This document shows, piece after piece, positions 58,408 through 64,000 of a stretch of DNA of 64,000 nt (positions are counted from its first letter, which is position 1; every line of letters starts with the position of its first letter). The DNA is from Macrocystis pyrifera (Eukaryota > Sar > Phaeophyceae > Laminariales > Laminariaceae), in contig JASSKH010000030.1 in NCBI GenBank assembly GCA_031763025.1, positions 1,557,197 through 1,621,196 of the forward strand. The letters run 5' to 3'. The translations under genes and the position numbers were made by a program. A model generated the notes under the pieces. It was given only the letters and a program-made list of their open reading frames with translations, was not told the DNA's origin and ran no database searches.

Positions 58408-58857
58408 CTCCCCCGAACCCCAAATCCCAAACCCCGCTTCGAAAACGCCCCCCCGCAACAGCCGAGGAGAGTGGAGCTCTAAGGCCGGCTGTTTTCCCGC
58501 CGAGCTGTCCTCTCTCCCTTACCTTTCCGCGGGACCGCCGCTGCCGCCACCACCACCACCACCACCACCGACATCGCCAAAGTCGTCGCCGCCGCCGCCT
58601 TCGAGAACGCCTGCTTCCCTGGACAGACACGCCTCCTCCCAGTTCTCCCCACGCGCCACCCCCGCCGCTGCCGGCGCCCCCGGCGGCATCTCGGTCGGCG
58701 GCCGGGCGTCGCTTAGACAGTCGCACGGCGCGGAAGCAGCAGCAAGAGAAACGCAGCAGCAGCAGCAGCAGCAGCAGCAGGCAGGAAAGGGGAGCCTGCG
58801 AGAGAAGATAGGCGGGGCGGTGGCGGCCTTTGGGACGGGGGGCGGCGGCGGCGGCGG

Positions 58858-58890
<33 letters not shown>

Positions 58891-59036
58891 GGGGCGATGC
58901 GTCCCCGGACGGGCAAGCGGTCACCGATGAGAGCGTCAGTTGGTGAGCCCGCTTGCACGCTATGACACATACAGGGGTGCACGCCTTTGCAATTTTTCTG
59001 AGACTCCTCCTATCTTGAAGAGCTCTACATCTCCAA

Positions 59037-59067
<31 letters not shown>

Positions 59068-61423
59068 TATCTTTTTTTTTTTAATATTACACTTTTTATC
59101 CTTTTTTGTTGTTTTGTTTTTGTTTTACAACATGTACACTTTATGCCCCTTTTGGGAACGCAGACTCTTTTTTGGGTACAGACTGCTTACAATTTGAGCG
59201 GTTCGTCCTCACCTCGGGACTGCGGCGTTAAAAGGGGTTATATTTATTTCATTTCATTTCATTTTTTTTTTGTTTCAGTTTAGTTCATGTTTTAATCCTC
59301 CGGCGGCGGATTGGTAAAAAATTAAGCTTAAGGTCACCGCACACCCACGTTCCAATTCCGTGCCGTGCGTCAATTTAACCCGTAGCTCCCGTTGCAACAT
59401 CAGAACAGGCTGCTGTTACCACTGGCGCTTGGGCACGTTGACCCGACCCCTGACTCGCCCCCGAGAGGGGCAGGTGCGGTGGAGATAAGCCACCCGGGAG
59501 AGTCATCTCATCTCCTCCGGGTGGTGTGGGACTCGCGCGGAGCTCACCCACTAACTAACAAGCTACAGTAGGCTAGGAGGCCTTCCCGATGCGCAACGAC
59601 GCCATGGCCTAGGTCTGTGAAAACGAAAACTGTTGTAAAAGCCAAAACGATATTGAATGGGTCTTCAGTCTTCAGAAGCCCCAGCAGCCAGAACTAGTTC
59701 GGCCGAAGAGTGCAGCCAATACCACTCTGGGTGTCTGTCAATATAAGGAACGGTTAGTTTTCGTATTAATGTCTTAACGATTCTTATATTTCTGGCCATG
59801 TTGGTACTCCCTATCGTAGAACGCGTTTTTTTTTTTTTTTTTTTTGGCGCCTTAGTCTGGAGGCTTTTTTTGGAGGCCGGGGACACGATGGCGCGGCCCC
59901 CTTTCGAGTGACGATTGATTGGTTTTGAGGGTGCGAACGGCGGGTGGTATTTGTTGCCGCTTTTGCTCGAACAATTCCGCACTAATTGCAAGAGTAGTGC
60001 ACGCGCCGGACAGCATCACGATCTGGAAGATCTATGTTGCCGTAAAAACAAGGCATGAGATACAAGATACCACAGCATAGCACCTCCCACCCACCCCCCA
60101 CCCCTCCCCCCCCCCTCCCCCCCCGCCCCCCCGATAAATACCTGAAGCGCTGACTCGCGGTCTTAATCCCCCCCCTGCTCCGTCCGTCTCGAAAGGGGTG
60201 CGTGGTCAATGGTCAAATGACTAAAGCAAGCAACAAATGAGTACGCCCCCCCCCCCCCCCGCCGGTGCTCCGTCTGGAAAGGGATGCGTGGTCAATGGCC
60301 CAATGACTAAGGCAAGCGTTAAATGAATACGCCCCCCCCCCCCCCCCCCCCCCCCTCCCCCCTTCACTCCTCACGCAGCCGCTTCAATCTGGGTAGCGTC
60401 GGGCTGCCCAGCGATCATTGGGAGTGGGTCGGCGGGTGGATGATCGACTCCGAGGCCGAGGCGTCCGCCGACCCCGACGGCTGGGTCTACGGCCGCACCA
60501 CGTCCGAGATAGCGGACATCGCGCGCGGCCGCAGCCGCCCGAGTAGCTCTAGCGGCGACGAACACCACTCCCTCCAGAGGAGCGCCGCGAAGTCGGGCTC
60601 CACGTCGTCCTTGACCGCGTTCGGCGGCGGGGGTTCGGGCGGCGGAACCAGCGGTATCGGTTTCAGAGAAGGTCTGGGCCGCGCATCGTCGTCTTTGATT
60701 GTGGTGGGGGCTCGCAGTGAAGGAGGGAGTGGGGGCGGCGGCGGCGGCGACGGCGGCGACGGCCGCGAGGGGGGGTAGAGTATCACCGCACGCCGCTACT
60801 GGGCAGGGGAGCGACGGGGAAGCAGCCCCAGCTCGTCCGGGTTCTTCTTACTCTCCTGCCGGCGCCGTCGTCTCGAAGGGAGGTCGGGCGCCTCACGACG
60901 GGGCGACGGGTAGAGGCGTTGGTAGCGAGGGAGGCGTTGGTTTGGAGAGAGGGGCGGCGGCAGTGGGAGCAGGGAACGGCGTGGGTGGTGGGGGTGGGGG
61001 GGGGGGGGGGCGGCGGGGGCGCGGTCTTGAGGAGAAGGAGGCTCGCGAGGCTGAGGATGGTGACGAGCGTCGACGGCGCTCGGGAAAGCACGAGGAAGTT
61101 CTTGGAGATGATGCGACGGTAAGGGGGGGGGGGGGTTGTGGGGGAGGGGGGAGGGGCGGGGGGGCAGGAGGGAGGGGGGGGGGGGCGGGGGGGAGAGGGG
61201 GACTGTTGCAGCCCCGCTCGCGTTGTTGCAGGTTATTTTAGCAACGGTACCGGGAAGGGCGGTGTGGGGGACGGGGAAGGGAAAAGCGAAAAGGGAGAGG
61301 GGGGGGGAGCGGGGAGGCGAGGGGGGGGGGGGGGGGAGGGTCTGCTTTGGTTCCGCTGTTTTTCTTTTGCAGGTATTGTTTTTAGCTCGGCTTGCCGAAG
61401 GGCTTGACGGAAAAATCGACTGA
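45005..61423 (+). CDS. Coiled-coil, Pro-rich protein with a dysferlin-type (DysF) Trp motif; seven exons
   Basis: Exons 45005-45184, 51779-52531, 54608-54703, 57042-57198, 58290-58942, 60379-61118 and 61373-61423. The phases agree at each junction (0, 0, 0, 1, 2, 0). About 880 residues in order: coiled coil running across the exon 1/2 junction (RRCNRIIELE-VKLDDEIERS), a low-complexity Ala/Gly region, a second coiled coil across exon 2/3 (DRCIRLEVQ-VEQLKNVVQ), a Cys-containing segment, a long poly-Pro and poly-Gln region, then WEWVGGWMID and DPDGWVYG. W-x-W-x-x-x-W-x-(I/V)-D followed by D-x-x-G-W-x-Y is the hallmark of DysF domains found in dysferlin, TECPR and Pex23/Pex30-type membrane proteins, where it contributes to membrane-associated functions. 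I see no TM helix or C2 domain here, so the role is unknown. Homopolymers force one frame change in exon 5 and one in exon 6. Confidence 0.65.
45721..45820 (+). repeat. tRNA-like sequence, possible tRNA-derived SINE head
   Basis: An A-box-like TGGCTTGGTAGG at 45736 and a perfect T-arm GTGAG-TTCGAGT-CTCAC (about 45776-45792) have the spacing of a tRNA. The acceptor (TCCCCGG/CGAGTGC) and anticodon stems do not pair, so it is not a functional tRNA. The most likely origin is a pseudo-tRNA or SINE promoter head. Confidence 0.45.
46038..46064. repeat. Poly-A run (27)
   Basis: Uninterrupted A run about 220 bp downstream of the tRNA-like head on the same strand; it could be the tail of the same retroposed unit. 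Confidence 0.8.
46268..46375. repeat. Dispersed repeat family K, copy 2
   Basis: GCGCCAGCCAACAATACCGG, AGCGGCAACCGGCACTAACT, TCCGCACACTTCTGCAG. Confidence 0.78.
46960..48450 (+). repeat. Tandem array of repeat unit I (three units)
   Basis: The GAGGCCAGGGTCAACGTCGC block recurs at about 47041, 47520 and 48091, each preceded by a CAG run and followed by CCTTGAACCCTTTGTACACG. The unit length is about 480-570 bp. A fourth, separate copy is at 12355. Confidence 0.85.
48451..48845 (+). repeat. Repeat J, copy 2 (empty site for MITE-A)
   Basis: Colinear with 12746-13252 from TATGATATTTTACACTCGTT to CGCTCGCGCGCCTCATTATT. It carries no MITE at CCATGGGCCTACATACGTTG. The end includes a TTTTCCTTGGAAAACCAAGAAAAA hairpin-like block, which recurs in part at 51540-51600. 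Confidence 0.85.
49045..49262 (+). repeat. Dispersed repeat family D, copy 2
   Basis: CTACCGGTCGACATCCAACA, CTAGAGAGATACAAGTTCTA, ACAGGCACGACATACACATT. Confidence 0.8.
49420..49760 (+). repeat. Repeat E copy followed by repeat D copy 3
   Basis: ACACCCCCTGGGACGAATTC...GGCTTTGGAAAGAT (family E, as at 62466), then CTTCCACCCGTCGATATCCA and CCTAGAGAGATGCAAAAAGT (family D). Confidence 0.75.
49800..49870. repeat. (TTG)n/(GTG)n microsatellite
   Basis: TTG triplets changing into GGT triplets. Confidence 0.9.
51779..52531 (+). CDS. DysF gene exon 2
   Basis: Acceptor GGATACAG|GTTAAG, donor GTGCAG|GTATTA, 251 codons, no stop. Coiled coil at each end (ERSNRLERARKEDEALSGEL; ARVVELELQKAEAADMYKEK) around an Ala/Gly-rich low-complexity centre (GGC/GCA repeats). 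Confidence 0.72.
52715..52912. repeat. Dispersed repeat family K, copy 3
   Basis: ATGCGCCAGCCAACGAAACC, CCTCCGCACACTGCCTGCCA, GCGGGCACCCGGCACTA. Confidence 0.78.
53060..53345. mobile_element. Family B element(s) split by MITE-A copy 23
   Basis: GGGTTGAACCCTTTAGTAC (left end of a B element) stops at the MITE. GTTTGTTTGTCCCGCCAAAA, GGGACTGCAGTCC and TGAAAGGGTT resume after it. A second, decayed B arm (AAGTAATTTGTGTCCACCGT) lies upstream. Confidence 0.7.
53146..53255 (-). mobile_element. MITE-A copy 23
   Basis: Reverse, full length, nested in a family B element. Confidence 0.92.
53361..53755 (-). repeat. Repeat family F, copy 4 (minus, longest)
   Basis: Shows the family end GATCGTATCACGCACGA, GAAGTGGCCACACCGG, an A27 run in the middle (53468-53494) where copy 3 has AAATTAAACTAA, and CGGCATTGTAGGGATGCGAG. 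Confidence 0.82.
54082..54191 (-). mobile_element. MITE-A copy 24
   Basis: Reverse, right end decayed (ACTATGGTCACGCGGAGTA). Confidence 0.87.
54608..54703 (+). CDS. DysF gene exon 3
   Basis: 32 codons, acceptor CGTAACCAG|GTGG, donor ACG|GTGAGA. VEQLKNVVQSLSHSS continues the heptads of exon 2, the strongest argument for the join. Confidence 0.7.
55114..55221 (+). mobile_element. MITE-A copy 25
   Basis: Forward. First of five copies within 1.1 kb of DysF intron 3. Confidence 0.9.
55335..55442 (+). mobile_element. MITE-A copy 26
   Basis: Forward, standard TIR with minor drift (GGGAGGGCATAG). Confidence 0.9.
55596..55709 (+). mobile_element. MITE-A copy 27
   Basis: Forward, T9 run in the core and an extra CC in the right TIR. 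Confidence 0.9.
55905..56013 (-). mobile_element. MITE-A copy 28
   Basis: Reverse, mixed TIR (left variant, right near-standard CTATGCCCCCTCG). Confidence 0.9.
56082..56189 (+). mobile_element. MITE-A copy 29
   Basis: Forward, GGGGGGCGATAG at the left, 69 bp after copy 28. Confidence 0.9.
57042..57198 (+). CDS. DysF gene exon 4
   Basis: Acceptor after a T29 run and CTCTGGGCAG; donor GGGCAG|GTGAGG, phase 1. Reads APGTLDFSPPSCEAFLTWTH, five Cys from a TGC run, then KVSPREFAKKRLASSGK. The family of this segment is not recognised. Confidence 0.55.
57480..57730 (+). repeat. Dispersed repeat family D, copy 4
   Basis: CTACCCGTCGACACCCAGCA, CTAGAGAGATACAAGCTCTG, ACAGGCACGACATACACATT. Confidence 0.8.
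57791..57905 (-). mobile_element. MITE-A copy 30
   Basis: Reverse, in DysF intron 4. Left TATTTCGGGGG, right CCCCCGTAATA (unequal outer ends). Confidence 0.9.
58290..58942 (+). CDS. DysF gene exon 5 (poly-Pro, poly-Gln, poly-Gly)
   Basis: Acceptor CATCCAAG|ACGTGG (an alternative AG 15 bp downstream is also in phase); donor AGTTG|GTGAGC, phase 2. A C70 run (58337-58406) reads as about 23 Pro. It continues RSPEPQIPNPASKTPPRNSR, further Pro runs, nine Gln (CAG repeat 58752-58783), LREKIGGAVAAFG and a Gly run. After the G30 tract (58859-58888) the frame joining exon 6 is the one reading WGDASPDGQAVTDESVS, so the tract length in the reference is off by one or the gene is frameshifted. Confidence 0.5.
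59139..59240. mobile_element. Family B element, decayed copy
   Basis: CTTTATGCCCCTTTTGGGAA at the left, GCGGTTCGTCCTCACCTCGG and GACTGCGGCGTTAAAAGGGG at the right. Confidence 0.6.
59720..59806. mobile_element. Stowaway-like MITE family M, copy 4
   Basis: TACCACTCTGGGTGTCTGTC, ATATAAGGAACGGTTA facing TAACGATTCTTATAT, right CTGGCCATGTTGGTA. Its left end matches the right end of copy 1 inverted, so it lies in the opposite orientation to copy 1. Confidence 0.75.
60165..60330 (-). repeat. Two family G copies in tandem (minus)
   Basis: TGCTCCGTCCGTCTCGAAAG then GGTCAATGGTCAAATGACTA, ending in GTACGCCCCC and a C run; the same order repeats from 60262. Confidence 0.8.
60379..61118 (+). CDS. DysF gene exon 6 (DysF Trp motif)
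   Basis: Acceptor CCTCACGCAG|CCGC (phase 2, completing TG|C as Cys); donor GCGACG|GTAAGG. Trp codons at 60419, 60425, 60437 and 60482 and Tyr at 60488 form the WxW...W-x-I-D...D-G-W-x-Y pattern. It then reads ARGRSRPSSSSGDEHHSLQR. The frame ends in TAG at 60776-60778 right after a G7 run. The +1 frame from there (SPHAATGQGSDGEAAPARPG to RSGKHEEVLGDDAT) is open to the donor, so one base in the G run separates them. Confidence 0.6.
61119..61372 (+). other. DysF gene intron 6 (254 bp, extremely G-rich)
   Basis: GT-AG intron made largely of G runs (61122-61200, 61320-61336), an unusual composition for a spliced intron on the sense strand. Confidence 0.55.
61373..61423 (+). CDS. DysF gene exon 7 (terminal)
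   Basis: Acceptor TTTTCTTTTGCAG|GTATTG. Sixteen codons, VLFLARLAEGLDGKID, then TGA. Another good acceptor at 61230 (GTTGTTGCAG) is a possible alternative. Confidence 0.55.
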   Translation, partial: VLFLARLAEGLDGKID

Positions 61424-61664
61424 TTCGCGCCGAGCTGTGTGTGTATCAGGAGCCGCCTCTCGAGTGTGTCCAACCCCCCCGCATGACGCGCCCGGTGATC
61501 TGCTGTGCGCGGTGGACTGCTGTCGTGGGTGTGCAGGCTCTGCAGCCTGGAGATCTTGGTGCGCAAGCTCAGCCGTCAAGTGGTTACCCTGCATCGCCAG
61601 GTGCGGAGTTAACCCCTGTTACCACGGCATATCGCTTGCAGGAGCGATTCCGCGGGGGATTGGG

Positions 61665-61773
61665 GATTGCGGGGGACCATAGTAAATAGGACCAAATATT
61701 GTTAGTGAAAATAGGGAAACATATAGGATATTGTGTGTACCGTAGGTCCTATTTACTATGGTCCCCCGTAATA
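61665..61773 (+). mobile_element. MITE-A copy 31
   Basis: Forward, standard TIR. Its flanks are duplicated around copy 32. Confidence 0.92.
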
Positions 61774-61816
61774 GTTCCAAGTAAGTTTTCACCCACTTCC
61801 AGCAGCGATTCCGCGC

Positions 61817-61924
61817 TAGAACGAAGGGCCATAGTAAATAGGACCAAACATTGTTAGAAAAAATAGGGAAATATATAGGTTTTGTGTGTACGGTAGGTCC
61901 TGTTTACTATGGTCCCCCGTAATA
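61817..61924 (+). mobile_element. MITE-A copy 32
   Basis: Forward. Both flanks match those of copy 31 (AGCGATTCCGCG before, GTAATAGTTCCAAGT after), so it arose by segmental duplication, not by insertion. Confidence 0.92.
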
Positions 61925-62909
61925 GTTCCAAGTCGGGTGCAGTTCTGGCACGGATTTTTGAGCGAGAATGTTTTACGCGGTAGTTCGGCTGGCGCGAGGC
62001 CCTCTAGCCTTTAGCCAGGTCTTGGGAGAACCTGCGGCACCACACATGTCGGGGAAGGTAGGAACGTTTCACAGCTTCGGACAGATCAGATATATCATTC
62101 CCACTTCATGACGATCTAGATCCTTCGAGGCAGATCTTTCCCCGACCTTGAATGATCTAGCTCATGCTTCCTGGTGGGGCCCGTATAATCTGCATGGTCT
62201 AGCACATGTTTCATGGGATGGATCTATCTGCCCTATAAGGCAGATCCTGCGCAACCTCTCGCAACGGCAGGTGAGGAACTACTGTAGATCATCTATCTGA
62301 TCTGTACATAGATAGATAGATAGATAGATCATGATCTATCTGTAGGTGATATGTCCCGGTTGGGGAACGTTTGGGCGTGACTACATGAACACTACTCTGT
62401 CCTAAAATATCGGGACCGTCTCGTTTGGATTAAACATTCGTATACGCACGGGTGATAAGATAGATAGCACACCCCCTGGGACAATTTTTCGGAGCCGATT
62501 TTTTTTCCAAACCATGCCTTATGAGCGTACTAGGGCTCACACAACGAAAACGCTGGCTTTGGAAAGATGGCGATGGCGCCTTTGTTTCAGTAGGCTCATC
62601 GCTCGGCGTTCGCAGTTTTTTCCCACCAGTTTGTCGGGAAAAAAAAAAAAAAAAAAAAGTCGAAGGTTGTCCCGGGGGGGGGGGGGGGGGGGGTGTACAG
62701 ACAACATGGTTGAAAAAAAGTACACTCGAACTTAAACCCCAACCCTAATGACCCCGACCGCCTGGGATTTTTTTCTCGGAAAATGAAGATGTGCTGAGGA
62801 AGGAGTCAGGCCGACTATTAAGGCGATCGAAATCCAGACTCCAGACCAGTTTTTTTTCTTTGTGGTGGTGAAAGCCTTTCGGCTTATTTTTTTTTTCTTT
62901 CTGTTCCAC
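61925..62909. other. Intergenic, downstream of the DysF gene
   Basis: Contains GATCTA-rich sequence and a (GATA)n run at 62308-62330, a partial family M copy at 62391-62450, a family E copy at 62466-62575 (ACACCCCCTGGGACAATTTT), A19 and G18 runs near 62640 and 62676. No gene recognised. Confidence 0.5.
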
Positions 62910-63010
62910 TATTACGCGGGGGGGGGGCATCGTAAATAAGAGCAAATATTGTTGTCGGCCAAAAAAAAATAGGGAAATGTTTCGTTTCTTTGTGTGTACC
63001 GTAGGTCTTG
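62910..63010 (+). mobile_element. MITE-A copy 33 (truncated)
   Basis: Forward. The right TIR is lost after GTACCGTAGGTC; the next copy begins 9 bp on. Confidence 0.85.
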
Positions 63011-63018
63011 GTATTCAC

Positions 63019-63130
63019 TATTACGGGGGGACCTTATAGTAAATAGGGTCGAATATTGTTCGTAAAAATAGGTAAACATGTAGGTTTTTGTGTAAACCAT
63101 AGGTCCTATTAACTATGGACCCCCGTAATA
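63019..63130 (+). mobile_element. MITE-A copy 34
   Basis: Forward, mixed TIR (left standard, right TATTAACTATGGACCCCC). Confidence 0.9.
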
Positions 63131-64000
63131 GTAAAAAAAAAAATACCGTCATGTCAACCATGGTGCTCGCCTCACAACAGCAGCAGCGCGGGTCGCTGTT
63201 GTGCAGCACGTGGAGGGTGGGTGAATGGTCCACTGAGGGCGGTTAGTGGTCCGTGTCTGGAGTTCTCCATGTACTTATCAACTTTTCGCTAGACTCTTAA
63301 CAGGAGGTCGTTTCCGATGAGAACAAGTTGATAACAGAAGATGGGCCGTGCTCTCACGTCCCGAGCCGAACCCCTCCAGACACAGGCCACCTGCGGCCCT
63401 GAACTTGGGCGCCGAGGAGGCCCATAATCGAAGGAGCATGCATCCATGGGCGCTTTTTAGCGTGTAGTCCGTGCTCTTCTGAGGCGAGGACTCGCGGCGG
63501 CGGTGGCGGTGGGTGGGTGGGTGGGTGGGTGGGTAGGTGGGTGGGTGCTGCGTGCGAAGTATCACCTCTTTTCTGTGGGCAGAGCGTTCCAGGCACATAC
63601 ACGAACGGCCCGATCACCACCGAGGACTCTGCTCGCGGGTTTCTGCACGAGGAGGGGAAATCCTGGTGGAATTGATGGATTCCGATCCCTTGATAGTCGG
63701 GCGGGCCTTAGGATGGACTATCAACCATTGTGTTGAAGCCGGGCACGACCGGGCCGACGAGTCGTATGCTCTGCTGCCAATGTGCGGAATCTGCGTCGTC
63801 ATTTTGTTCTCTTGAAAGACGCGTGCTTGACCACAGAAAATTCCGTGAAAAATCTGTGGGGTCGTTCCTCCCATGGCCAAGCATCCACCCACCACCCGCG
63901 CCGCCCAATAACTTGCGGAGGGCGGGGATGTGCCCGCGCAACCATGTCATCGTTTCCGTATGAACTCCCCACTCTCATTATCCGTTTTCGATCAATTCTA
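63131..64000. other. Right edge, no gene supported
   Basis: Contains a (GGGT)n tract at 63510-63545. Two weakly coding-like frames, 63537-63815 (+) and 63278-63480 (-), overlap the same region and could belong to a gene outside the window; neither shows a known motif. Confidence 0.35.

Larger units (their letters stand above)
58943..60378 (+). other. DysF gene intron 5
   Basis: Holds (TA)14 at 59044-59071, a decayed family B copy (59139-59240), a family M copy (59720-59806), T22 at 59826-59845 and two minus-strand family G copies with C-run heads (60165-60330). Confidence 0.55.
61643..61933 (+). repeat. Tandem duplication carrying MITE-A copies 31 and 32
   Basis: AGCGATTCCGCG at 61643 and 61804 and GTAATAGTTCCAAGT at 61769 and 61919 bracket the two MITEs. 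Period about 150-161 bp. Confidence 0.88.

Noticed and set aside
58181..58924. 247-codon minus-strand frame opposite DysF exon 5
   Set aside because: Consists of Gly/Pro runs from the C70 and G30 tracts; no independent support.

Overview
This is a eukaryotic nuclear window, most likely from a stramenopile and plausibly a brown alga (inference). It is intron-rich with GT-AG introns, GC-balanced, full of short dispersed repeats, and has exceptionally long G/C homopolymers. The decayed gene at the left edge has a layout I associate with stramenopile multi-pass beta-helix proteins. I see no prokaryotic gene organisation, rRNA, CRISPR array, or intact transposase or reverse transcriptase.

Layout. 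(1) 84-4390 (+): a decayed gene for a large membrane protein: outer-membrane-type (Pmp-like) beta-helix repeats, then a Cys-rich module, then a multi-pass membrane domain. Two introns are still recognisable (one GC-AG), and there are many frameshifts and in-frame stops. (2) 4391-10100: gene-free, packed with repeats. It includes a 733-bp PIF/Harbinger-like element inserted with a TTA duplication into a smaller element. (3) 10101-14845 (+): a two-exon gene for an acidic, Ala/Gly-rich protein of unknown function, broken at two simple-sequence tracts. (4) 14846-20735: repeats only. (5) 20736-44764 (-): a SpoU/TrmH-family RNA 2'-O-methyltransferase with five short exons (about 1.0 kb of coding sequence) over 24 kb. 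(6) 44765-45004: a 240-bp gap between divergent start codons. (7) 45005-61423 (+): a seven-exon gene for a coiled-coil, proline-rich protein with a dysferlin-type (DysF) Trp motif near its C-terminal part. (8) 61424-64000: repeats.

The dominant feature is one miniature inverted-repeat element (called MITE-A here): 34 copies of about 110 bp, nearly 6% of the window. It has long terminal inverted repeats, two TIR subtypes and a paralogous empty site. It sits in introns and intergenic DNA, apart from one copy that interrupts the beta-helix pseudogene. At least a dozen other dispersed families are present, and two of them carry poly-G heads of variable length.

Exons of the two large genes were recognised by protein motifs and joined because donor and acceptor phases agree at every junction. 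The joins are inferences from sequence, not from transcripts.
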